DNA of 64,000 nucleotides from Musa acuminata AAA Group. Lineage: Eukaryota > Streptophyta > Magnoliopsida > Zingiberales > Musaceae. Under the pieces are notes generated by a model. The model saw only the letters and a list, made by a program, of their open reading frames with translations. It had not been told where the DNA came from and did no database searches. This document shows positions 1 through 11,550 of the stretch, piece by piece (positions within the stretch are counted from its first letter, which is position 1; every line of letters starts with the position of its first letter). The stretch spans positions 28,490,501 to 28,554,500 of the forward strand of contig NC_088339.1 in the NCBI RefSeq assembly GCF_036884655.1, written 5' to 3'. A program made the translations under genes and the position numbers.

Positions 1-715
<715 letters not shown>

Positions 716-1467
716 TTTAGGACAAATTTCAAGTAAAGTCTCTCTTCTTTGTTTTTTTTTTTCCATAAGTATTTTTTCATATTTTCCAAAGAGCATCAAA
801 ATGTTCATTTAAGCAAATAACGATGATAAACCTATTGATATATCCTATGAACCAATTTACATGAATCAATCTAAGTTTTTCGGTTATAATATTTTATATA
901 TGTTTATAATGTTTTGATAAAGACATAAAAAATATTATAACTAATTGATAGAGAGTATATAGTCACTCAATTGTCATCTCACATGTAATTTTGATGATTA
1001 AGATTAAAAAAAAAATGGATGACACCTTTCACTTGCTTGTCAGGACAATGTCTTGAGGGAGGCAATTATAGATTGCCTCTCGCCGATATGGATAAGAGGT
1101 TAATAGGAGACTATTAGAGGCCGTAAATTATTTCATAAAATATTTTACTCCATTTATAATCAATTATAAAAGTAATTTTTTAGAGAAATAATTTATCTTT
1201 TTGGAATATTAGCGTTTGCATCTGTATATCTCATATTACTAACTTTGGTATCGAAAAAATTAGGTTGAGAAATATTTCTCAACTTTAGTCTTTTTATACG
1301 AGACATATCGAGAGCTCAATATTTCAACCTCAAATGTATCTCAAACAATTTTACACATGAGTTCAGATAATGTTGGACTAACCAAGATGTCAACAATATA
1401 TTTCTTCACCACTAACATTAATATTTTCATAATTATTCTTATTTTCAAACCAATAAAGGTTCCCATT

Positions 1468-1470
<3 letters not shown>

Positions 1471-1550
<80 letters not shown>
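1471..1550. repeat. (TA)40 microsatellite
   Basis: Perfect TA dinucleotide tract of 80 bases. The open frame spanning it on the minus strand is a repeat artefact. Confidence 0.97.
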
Positions 1551-1554
<4 letters not shown>

Positions 1555-2867
1555 CTGATTTATGTTAGGTTTTGTATTCATTTTCCCCAGTTATATGTTT
1601 TAATAGACCTATAGTATTTTGGTGGAGGTGCCAAAGCCACTGTAACTCTATTTAAGAATATTATAATTGATATAAAAGTATATTTTTATTATTTTTATCA
1701 TAAATCAATAATGATATTTATTTAAATCATATTTTTATAGTAAATTATAATCAAACCTCCCATTTAAGCATATTTATTTATTTATTTTTCTTGCAAATAA
1801 AATTTAAAAATAAATATTCAACATTTCAAGTTAAATGATACTATTTTTATCAATAAATTAAATAAAAATTCAGATATAATAAATAAAAAAATATCTTATG
1901 TGATATTTAAGGGGAGGAATATCTCTTATCCCTCACCAAGTCTAAAATTTTTTCTATTCCTTCTACGTGTTTAAAATTGTTAGATTAAATCATATTTTAA
2001 TTATTTGTGCTACATGTGATTTCTAAAATTTTTATCTTGCATGTACGATGCTAGTTGTAATACTTGATTTCTATTATACTTATATTAAAAATATTATTTC
2101 CTTCATTATATAATTTAATATTTTTAATCTAGTATTATTTATTATATTTTAATTACTTAATATTGATAATTTAAATATTTTAATTATAATTTCATGATAC
2201 TATAATTTGAAATAAAAAAAAATTGATTAGGATTTGGATTGAAATTAGCCAACAAGCCAAGCTTAGCCTATATAAGCCACAACCCGTAAATTAGGCCTAG
2301 TCAACAAGCTAAGCCGTAATCCAGGGTAGCTAAGTGCAGTGCACATTACTAGTAACTAAGTCAAAATTGATTAGTTTAGATCGATTTAAGATGTTTTCGA
2401 ATCGATTTGATTTATTCAAAATTTTTTAATTTAAATTAAACTAAATATAGTCCTATAACTTTAAGGTAGTTTTAGATCGATAAAATGAGAATTAGATATT
2501 AGTTTTATTAGGTTTTAATGAAATTAAATTAAATTGGATTGATTGAGCTAAGGTTCAACTCAATTGGAGACTATTTGATATTAATGATATTTGAAAGATA
2601 AATTAAAATAATTTAATATATTATTTTATTTCGATATGGGTATGATTAACATGAAATGATTTGTTTTCTTATCTATGGTAGATAGGGCGATTCACTTTAG
2701 GAGCTAATGAACGGTCAAATGTGGTAGTTGAATGGATCTTCCATGCGAAAAACGTGTCTTCATTTTGATTGGTTTTGATTGGTGAGAGACACAATTTTAT
2801 TCTCTATTGAGAGTGTGAAATATTTGTCTCTATCTATTATTAAAAGTTCATTCACTTAATGATTGAC

Positions 2868-3201
<334 letters not shown>

Positions 3202-3569
3202 CAATTGACTTATAAAAGTTACTATTTAACATTATTAATTTTTTATTATTTTTTGTTTTGAAAATAGTCTTCCAATAACACTATATCAAATTGTAATGAA
3301 AGCATACATTTCTTTAGCCAATTAGATTTTATTTTTGAGTTAGCATTACAATATTTTTCAATAAAACCTATGAGTACAGTTAATTTTTATTTTGATGAAT
3401 AAATAAATTATAATAAATAATTTATAATTTATGTATATTAATAAATTGATGTTTATTTATTTAACTTTTTTATGTAACCTTGAAAAGATATTATAATCTT
3501 GTGAAAAAAAATTTAGAATGTGATATAGACTGATTTATATATAATTATATTATATATATACAAATTTTT

Positions 3570-3571
<2 letters not shown>

Positions 3572-3617
<46 letters not shown>
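3572..3617. repeat. (TA)23 microsatellite
   Basis: Perfect TA tract of about 46 bases, preceded by shorter TA-rich stretches from 3537. Confidence 0.95.
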
Positions 3618-3620
<3 letters not shown>

Positions 3621-3828
3621 CTTAAACGGATGAATTCTTAGAAAAAAATTTAGCTTTGAGAAATTCTTGTAGAGCCTTCTAGCTTTTAAAATTTTCAATG
3701 AAAAGCTTTTTTTACATGAAAATATTATTTTACTCAAGTTTTTTTTATTGGATCCATTGTAGCTCTACCTTGGTTGCGAATGCCTCTGTTGTAAAAAGAT
3801 CATTTTACTCGTAAGAGGATGTGAGCCC

Positions 3829-4200
3829 TTGGTTGTCTACACCTTCACGCATAAATTAGTAAGTGCGTCTAACCACGCCTCCATCCCAAAAAATCATCAA
3901 TTGCTTGAGGTGCCTCTACACATGGGCCTTTCACTCGTTACTTTCGTCCTACTATCTTTTATCGTTTGTCGTCTCCTTCTTCCTTGGTTGTCTACACCTT
4001 CACATGCAAGTTAATATGTGCACCTAACCACGACTCTACCCTTTTTCATCTCGAATAGTCATTAATTGCTTATGGTGCCTTTATGTATGGGCCTACCTAC
4101 CCTTCGCTTATTACTCTCATCCCCCTATCCTCTATCACTTGTCAACCCCTTCTTTTTTATTTGCGATTGTCCACCTTTCCCCTTCGCGTGTAATTGAATT
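3829..4200. repeat. Imperfect 155-bp tandem repeat, about 2.3 units
   Basis: The phrase TTGGTTGTCTACACCTTCAC starts at 3829 and again at 3984, an offset of 155 bases. The following text (AACCACG, ATTGCTTG/ATTGCTTA, GGTGCCT, ATGGGCCT, CTTCTTCC) recurs in the same order. A more diverged third start is near 4161. The array ends about 380 bases before the start codon of the transporter, so it lies in its likely promoter region. Confidence 0.75.
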
Positions 4201-4576
4201 GGCATGGCTAGCTCTCTGGTCAACATCATCAACGATAAAGATGATCTAAGGATAAAATCATCGTTTATAAAAAAAAAATTACTGTCTAATTTTTTTGAAG
4301 TTGGTTATCAAAACTTCGATATTTTTTTAAAAATTCACCCAACTTTTATTTTTTTTACAATATTTTCCTTCTACAATATAAAAGTCAAACAGAATCTGAC
4401 ACAGTCGTATGGAATCCAATCCCTCCGCAACCTTCTAGTAATTGCGATGCACACACCCTGCAACTTGTCAACGTAACACGCCCTTCCCCTTCCCCATTCT
4501 TCCAATCTTCCTCAATAATTCACATCGAAGAAATAAGAAAGCCACCGAGATAGCTCATCGGAGGTCCGTCTCTCGG

Positions 4577-6531
4577 ATGGGGGAGGTCTCCGCCACCGCC
4601 GCCGAGGATGGTTCCTCCTCTCCTTCCTCCGTCGCGATCCCTCCTCGACCGCCGCCGAAGAAGCTCGCGGTGCTCCCCCTGATCGCCCTCATCTTCTACA
4701 ACGTCTCCGGCGGCCCCTTCGGCGTCGAAGACTCCGTCTCGGCCGGCGGCGGACCCCTCCTTTCCCTGCTCGGCTTCCTCGTCTTCCCCCTTCTGTGGAG
4801 CCTACCCGAAGCCCTCGTCACCGCCGAGCTCGCCGCCAGCTTCCCGGAGAACGGCGGCTACGTGCTCTGGATCTCCTCCGCCTTCGGCTCCTTTTGGGGA
4901 TTCCAGGAGGGATTCTGGAAGTGGATCAGCGGCACCATGGACAACGCTCTTTACCCCGTCCTCTTCCTCGACTACCTCCGCCAGTCCCTCCCCCTCTTCG
5001 ATCACCCTGCCGTCCGTACCCTGGCCCTCCTCGTCCTCACCGCCGCCCTCACCTTCCTCAACTACCGTGGCCTCAACATCGTCGGCCTCTCCGCCGTCGC
5101 CCTCACCGCTTTCTCCCTCTCCCCCTTTGTCGTCATGTCACTGCTCGCCATCCCTCGCATCCGCCCCCGCCGCTGGCTCGCCGTAAATCTCCAAAGAGCC
5201 AATTTCAGGGGATACTTCAACAGCATGTTCTGGAACCTGAACTACTGGGACAAGGCAAGCACCCTCGCCGGCGAGGTCGAGGACCCGAGCCGGACTTTCC
5301 CCAGGGCGATCTTCGGGGCCGTCGTCCTCGTGATGGCTTCGTACCTGATCCCGTTGCTCGCCGGCACGGGGGCCCTAGATGTGTCCACGTCCGAGGAGTG
5401 GACAGACGGGTACTTTGCCCAGGTTGGGATGGTGATTGGGGGAGCCTGGCTCCGATGGTGGATCCAGGCGGCCGCGGCTATGTCCAACATGGGCTTGTTC
5501 GAGGCCGAGATGAGCAGCGATTCTTTCCAGTTGCTCGGGATGAGCGAGTTGGGGATGCTGCCGGCAATATTTGGAAAGAGGTTAGCATCCATCTACTTGC
5601 TATGTCTAAAAGCTTTTTACTGTTAATGACTTTTGCATGCAATTGGCTCAAAAACCTTACTGATAATATGATTCCTGAGCCAAAACCTGACTTTGGATAG
5701 GGGAACTACAGGATTTAGATAAGCTATGGATCATTGAGAAATGCCATCCAAACTTGTATTCAATCGAAGAGATAAGACTTTACAAACTTAAACAAGTTGG
5801 AAGATCACCAAATTATTTGAATTCTTGATTAAACTTAGTTGATAAGACATTCAACCAATTCTAAGTTTTAGTGTAGTACATTCGTTGGGTTGTGGCTGAG
5901 AGCAATAAGGTTCTACTATAAGGTTGGAATAAACTCTCTAGAGGAAAAAAGAAATTCTTTCTAAAACTTGATAGACTTAAATTTTCATTGTTGTGATTGA
6001 TGATTACTTGTGGCTTTTAGTTTGCACACATTCGGTGATAGCATGACAATCTCAACTGTAAATTGATACTTTTGTAGATCAAAGTATGGCACTCCGACCA
6101 TTAGCATCATGTGCTCTGCAACTGGGGTCATAATATTATCATGGTTGAGCTTTCAGGAGATTATAGAGTTTCTTAATTTCTTGTACTCCCTGGGGATGCT
6201 TCTTGAGTTTGCCGCATTCATAAAACTCAGAATAAAGAAGCCGGATCTCCACAGGCCATATAGGATTCCCGTAGAAACCTTTGGCGCGGTGGTTCTTTGC
6301 ATACCTCCCACTTTTTTGCTTGTCCTTGTTATGTGTTTGGCTTCGATGAGGACATTTATCGTAAGTGGAAGTGTCATGCTCATCGGGTTTCTTATATATC
6401 CTGCCATAGAGCACATGAGGAATAAAAAGTGTGTTAAATTCATCAACATGCTGCCCAAGAGCTGTTCCGACACTCCTACAGTGCAAAATCAGGAAATTGT
6501 TGATGAGGCTTCTGTAAGCCTTTTGCCGTGA
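4577..6531 (+). CDS. PUT: Polyamine/LAT-type amino acid permease (PUT family), APC superfamily
   Basis: A membrane transporter of the plant polyamine uptake group (relatives of RMV1/PUT3), expected to carry polyamines such as putrescine and spermidine, and paraquat, by proton symport. There are two exons, 4577-5580 and 6078-6531, joined AG|gttagc ... ttgtag|A, giving 485 residues, the usual length. The start ATG begins the protein [11 protein letters not shown]; the frame is open further 5' but that part is not conserved. Family signatures are [17 protein letters not shown] near residue 35, the segment from [10 protein letters not shown] to [41 protein letters not shown] near the end of exon 1, and SKYGTP then SFQEI in exon 2. 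About a dozen hydrophobic segments alternate with loops. Exon 1 is extremely GC-rich, while exon 2 and the intron are not. Family assignment is firm; the exact substrate is inferred. Confidence 0.95.
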
Positions 6532-9215
6532 CATTCTTGTGTCAAGAAGGAACCACAAGACTTTGAGATTAATTTCGATGGCATCTTGGAAAAGGAATGA
6601 GAGAGAACTGCACATTTGAAGTATCAGGAACTACTTATACTTGATATGTTTAGGCCTGTAATATAACAACACATTATGGTAAGCTATGTATCCTTCTCAA
6701 AATATCAGTGTGTAAAGGATGCAAAGTTTGGCAAAGCATTATAGTTCCCTCTTACATTTTGATTATACGCACTCATCGGCAATTAAATCTTTTTATGACA
6801 AAATGTATGAACTTTTCCATTCGTGATTAAATTTCCGTAATTGACATGATGTTTTTGTTGCTATTCTTTTTTTTCTATGAGCAAGTTCTTCCATCACAAG
6901 ACATCAATTAGTACTTACCGATGCTAACAGTAAACAAATGGCAGCATATTATATCCTAGAGTTTGGACGTAAATTCTGAAAGAAATGCATAATACTTAGC
7001 AGTGATAATATTAATGAGACAGGTAAAGCTGATGAAGGATTATATTTGGTACTCAGGATGTGAACAAAGGTGAGTGAATTCATGAGAAAACTTCGAAACA
7101 TTATCCACGGAAAATATGCCTTGCTTTTAGGAGAAGCTATTTGGAAAAATATTAATCATGGTAAGAAGATACAATAGCTGAGGACACAAGAGTTGGGGAA
7201 CATCCTAGCTTTGAAGAATTTGCTGAAGTGAAAAGTAGAATTAGCAGCACTTCTGACCTTAAACTGTATGCAGGTTGGTCAGTCATTGTCCAGGGTAGAA
7301 TCCAATGATATTAATAGTTTTCAGAGAGTAGAAAGTAGTTTAATGCTGTGTGTGATAGAATTCCTGTTCTGTTAGTAACTTTTACAATTTTGTGCATTTT
7401 GTATGCATATTCTAACAATGAGAACTTTTATTGACTATTTGACGAATCTCTAGTTTCTTGATTATAGATGATCTTGGTAACTTCTATGCTTTTGTTTTGC
7501 ATTAGAAGTATGACAGGTATCCTTAAAAGTTTTGGCTCTTAGAATGGTGTCTTCTACCTTGGCATAGAGTATATGAATCTGAAGAAAGAATTTACTGATA
7601 CATTTGTTCTTAGTTTCCTATGTCAGTAGAGCGTCCAATCTTCTGATGATCAAAGCGGAGTTTATCCACTTTACCTTACAATGATATTCGGTGTTTTGCA
7701 CTTTAAAGAGAGGGTAGATACATTATGGTATCTCACTGGTACTCAAAGATCTATTAAATGGTCACCATTTTATGGAATTGAGAATTGAGAAAGATGCTGA
7801 TCTTTCTTTTCTTGTGTAAAATTCTTTTTAATATGTTAGAAAAAAATATCGTTAATGTCTTCGTTAGCTGTCTTGATTCGTATGCGAGGAATCGTATAAA
7901 ATAAAATGTGATTTCTCTTGACTCATTATTTGCACAAAAAACTAGGGTTGGGAGGTTGAGTGGATCCTTTCGATATTTAAGTCAACACTGATATTCATCC
8001 ACTATCTAGAGTTAAATGTACGTTTTTATACTGACTTTAAGAAAGAAAGAATATTTCAAAAAGATTTTATAAGGGAGACGATGAGTAATCGATCCGAGCT
8101 GTCCTCTAGACTTTCGAGAATATTCTTACAAATATTTCATAGGGAAAGTAGTTCATAATCGATCCAAGTTACGTCTTGAACTTTTGAAAATATTTCTATG
8201 AATATTTTACCAGGGAGATAGTTTGTAATCGACATGAGCTATCCTTAGATTTTTAAAAATATTCTTATAAATATTTCGTAAGTAAGGTAGCTCGATAATT
8301 GACCCAAGTTATCTTTTGGATTTCTATTCGCGTGGATAGAAGGGTGATAGATTATCTGAGCCTTTATCTTTTTATGGGTTTTGCCTAATATTGAGGTGAT
8401 AATGGGCTATATATATGTATATATATATTGAACCTCATGTAACTAGCATGTTACTATCCATGCTTTGTGGATTACCTACATAGAAAATTTCTCATATGTT
8501 AATCACAGCTGTCATGACTATTTTGCTAAGCTCAATTGCAACACTGCCTTCATGTTTAAGCAAGAACATCATTACGTGTTGGAATGTAATTGGTTTTATT
8601 GTTGTCAAGCAAAGTGTGTCATAGGCTGGCAGCTGCGTATGGAACATCACAAGCCCTCTCCTTGTTAGGTGTTCTTGAAAGTTGATGAGATGTGATGACT
8701 AAGTGATAAAGCTTTGGCTACCTTTACAAGTTTAATTGGGGTTCTGAAAACCTGAGAATGTAATATAATTAATATTCAAACATAAGGAAACATTATGAAA
8801 ATGTCTATTCTTACATATCTATCCTTACCGACTTTGGGAATAGCATGTTTGCCCCTGGGACTCTGGATATTATATTTTCTTTATCTGTCAGATCCTAAAT
8901 TAATTAATATTCTGATTCGTTTATTCGAATATTCTTCGAATAACCAAGTCATGCCTAGGGATAGGCGTCGGGTCCCACTTAGCCTAAACCGCATGCAACC
9001 GCGAAGCGACAGATGTCAGGTCCCACGAGGAAGAGACGTGCGTCGCGCAAGTTGGTACCCATAACCATATGTAAGGTTACCCGACGCGGCGTTAGCGTTC
9101 GTTTCCCCAACCAGGAAACCACAGAAACTTCTCGACCGTCGAAGCTTTTCTATTTCTCGATTCTTGGAACAATATCAACGGTCGAGAGAGCTCAATCGCG
9201 ATCGAGGAGGGTGCG
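6532..9215. other. Intergenic spacer downstream of the transporter
   Basis: The first few hundred bases should contain the 3' UTR of the transporter. The rest is AT-rich with no frame that looks coding. It carries the 70-bp array described separately. Short frames around 8465-8668 and 8795-9064 have no recognisable content. Confidence 0.55.
8040..8330. repeat. 70-bp tandem array, 4 units
   Basis: The anchor TAATCGA(T/C), or TAATTGA in the last unit, followed by CC(G/A)AG(C/T)T or a close variant, starts at 8086, 8156, 8226 and 8296, spaced exactly 70 bases each time. Each unit also carries an AATATT(C/T)...ATATTT block and AGGGA(G/A)A. Units are roughly 70-80% identical by eye. The exact spacing despite substitutions points to an old array without indels. 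No open frame spans it. Confidence 0.85.
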
Positions 9216-9225
9216 TTTATATATA
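9216..9225 (+). promoter_or_regulatory. Possible TATA box of the CK2-alpha remnant
   Basis: TTTATATATA sits in otherwise GC-richer DNA, about 300 bases before the CK2-alpha-like exon. The following leader is GA-rich with an (AG)n(TG)n tract, as in many plant 5' UTRs. The function is inferred from position only. Confidence 0.3.
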
Positions 9226-9325
9226 CTTGAGGGAGACACTTCAGGTTCGGTATGAGCGGAGGGCGGGGAAGAAGCGATGAGACTTCAAGAATTCGGCAGG
9301 GAAGAAGGGAATCAGCGATGTGGGG

Positions 9326-9373
9326 GAGAGAGAGAGAGAGAGAGAGAGTGTGTGTGTGTGTGTGTGTGTGTGT
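9326..9373. repeat. (GA)n(TG)n compound microsatellite
   Basis: About 11 GA repeats followed directly by about 12 TG repeats, located in the presumed leader of the CK2-alpha remnant. Confidence 0.9.
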
Positions 9374-9539
9374 TAGGTTAGGTTCGGGCGTAGCGAGGGA
9401 GAAGGCGATGAGGGAGCGTGAACGAGATACTTCCCCGATCGCCGGTTCCTTGTCGTGATCCTTTTCGTATACCTCCTGGAGCAACCGGTAGGCTCGCGGT
9501 CTCCGCTATCGGTCGGCGATGTCCGAAACGCCGTTCCTG

Positions 9540-11550
9540 AGGGCAAGATCGAGTTCCGCGAGGGCGACAGTCGGATCACCATATCCAGTGTCCGAGTCCA
9601 CGCCGACATCGTCGTCCTCGGGCCACAGAGTGCTGGGATTACGAATCCCTCACCGTTCAGGGGGTATGCAAGATCTTGAATCTTTCTCCAAGCCTAACCC
9701 CGATTTGGTTTAATCTTGATTGATTATGTCTTGATTGAGATAAACATTATGATAGATGGGCAACCCTTTCCATAGTTCTTTCATCTAGTAGTTACAAACC
9801 ACCTTGGATTGTGATGATCCTTCAGCATCCTCACAAATTTTGTATGCTATAGTTCCATCGCCCTGCAAGTCTCCTTTGATGTATTTTTAGATCAATCACT
9901 AGATTCCTGGTGTTTTCATGTTCTTGTTTATGGTTGGTAATCGACCTCATATATTTTTTGGGTTTAGGAAGAAATTCCGAACTATAAGGAACCCTAATTT
10001 GGAGAGTTAGTTTATAGTGCATGGGTGTTCGTTCTTGATTCTGAAATCCTAAATAGAGCCTAGCCCTGATCGTGTCTTTTTAATCGTCACCTTGGATTTT
10101 TTTCCGTGCTGATCTTTTAGCACTTTCACAGACTTACTTTATATGTTGTCGTTTAATCAATGTTCAGGTCTCCGTACATTGACATGTTTCTTGGTTGATT
10201 GATAATTCTGATGTTAAAGAGCTGTCAGGCTCCCTGATCCCTGATTCGATATATAATTGATCTGTAGTGCATGGGTGTTTGTTGCTCTCAAAACTCTAAT
10301 CAAAGCCTAGCCCCGATTTGTTTCTTTCTGATTGTCACCTTGAATTTTTGCTGTGGTGTTTTGCATTTCACAGACTTCAGATGCTGTAGTTTGGTCAGTC
10401 TTCAGGTCTCTTTACTTTTGACATGTTTCTTGGTTGATTGTTAATTTTCTTGTGTTATCATGTTTCAGATTCTTACTTATAGTTTATGTAGATAGAGCTG
10501 CAAGGAACTCTAGTCCCTTATTTGATAAAGAATTTATTTGTAGTATACGGATGTTCATTGCTCTGAAACCCAAATCAAGGCCTAGCCCCGATTTGTTTCT
10601 TTGTATTTGTCACCTTGAATTTTTGCTGTTGTGATTTGCATTCCACAGATTTCATATGCTGTAGTTTAATCAGTCTTCAGGTCGCTTTACTTTTGACATG
10701 TCTCTTGGTCGATTGTTAGTTTCCTTGTGTTACAGATTATTATTTATAGTTAGTGTCCAAACCCTAAAGGATTTTGAGTTCATGAAGAACTTGGTGATAC
10801 AATGACCCTAGTTTTGATTGTGAAAATATGGTGTACTGCATGGATGTTATCATTTATTTTTATTAGTTTTCACCAAACCATTTAGATTCATCTCAATTAG
10901 TGTCGTCTGTATTCTGTTGCTAGATGCTTGGTGTCTGACAAACATTTGCTTTCACAATGGAATTGATGTTATGATTTTTGTCTGATAGGAACTGTAAAGT
11001 AGTTGTTCGTGAATAGTTTGCAGAAGTCTCTACGTTGCACAATCATTGTTCATGCTTAATGCTGAATCATGGTCCTCATGCCCCTTCTACTGGATTCTTA
11101 GCTTTCTTTTTGTTCCAGGGATTCTTTGCAGTTGTTTGGTGAACACCATTGTTCTTATTTTAAATTAATTTGGGTGTTAACATGATTCTTTTGTTACTAA
11201 GCGTCCTTTAGGGATAGGTCCGAATTCCTTGCACCTTTGGCTCAGCATATGAAAGAAAAAACAACAATTTTCGTTAGGATATTTGATTGGAAGACATTTA
11301 TCGCATTGCTATATACTAGTAGTGTAATTTAAAGTCATGCAGTTCTCAATTAATTTTTATTTGGAATTTTTTTTTTCCCTTACTAGAGGGTGAGCTTAGG
11401 TGTCACTGTAAAGTTGCTTCTTTTCGGTGGCCGTGCATATATGGACTCAACTAGACCTTGCAATTGTAGAAGTCTTGTTCCTCGGAGGTCTTTGATGACA
11501 TACATGTTTCCAACAACAAGCATTGCATCATCAAGATCCTCAAGCCTGTG
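9540..11550 (+). pseudogene. Casein kinase 2 alpha-subunit pseudogene, two exons with intron
   Basis: Two blocks match the N-terminal part of plant CK2 alpha. Block 1 (9590-9663) reads VRVHADIVVLGPQS and then, after a one-base frame change, WDYESLTVQ and G, against the family pattern ARVYADVNVLRPK...WDYESLTVQWG. It ends at a GTATGC donor, where I believe plant CK2-alpha genes have an intron. Block 2 (11485-11550) reads EVFDDIHVSNNKHCIIKILK plus PV, matching EVF-GI-V-NNEKCIIKILKPV and including the ATP-binding Lys. The sequence just before block 2 (from ~11441) resembles the glycine-loop region but is scrambled. The KKKKIKREI motif, HRDVKPHN loop and everything later are missing. The stretch before block 1 may derive from a plastid-type leader. 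Frameshift, lost Trp and missing core show it cannot encode a kinase. The intron shows it was not retrocopied. Confidence 0.85.
10010..10765. repeat. Three imperfect 250-275-bp tandem units in the pseudogene intron
   Basis: The phrase GCCTAGCCC(C/T)GAT followed by TGT(T)TCTT starts at 10058, 10305 and 10580. Each is preceded by a (C/G)ATG(G)GTGTT(C/T)-type phrase. Each is followed by GTCACCTTG(G/A)ATTTTT, CACAGA, TCTTCAGGTC or a close variant, TTGACATGT and TCTTGG(T/C)(T/C)GATTG in the same order. A more diverged copy starts near 9691. Offsets are 247 and 275 bases. Confidence 0.8.

Noticed and set aside
1059..1079. Small perfect hairpin as a possible regulatory or terminator structure
   Set aside because: An 8-bp stem in AT-rich spacer with no adjacent gene; expected by chance at this scale.
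4795..5700. A 301-codon plus-strand frame overlapping the transporter exon
   Set aside because: It is a shadow frame of the GC-rich transporter exon, full of Arg and Pro, and it runs past the exon's splice donor. The transporter frame matches a known family.
11518..11545. Resemblance to the miR172 / AP2 target complement (GCATCATCAAGAT)
   Set aside because: The match is partial, no hairpin partner is visible, and the same bases read in frame as the CK2-alpha IIKIL segment.
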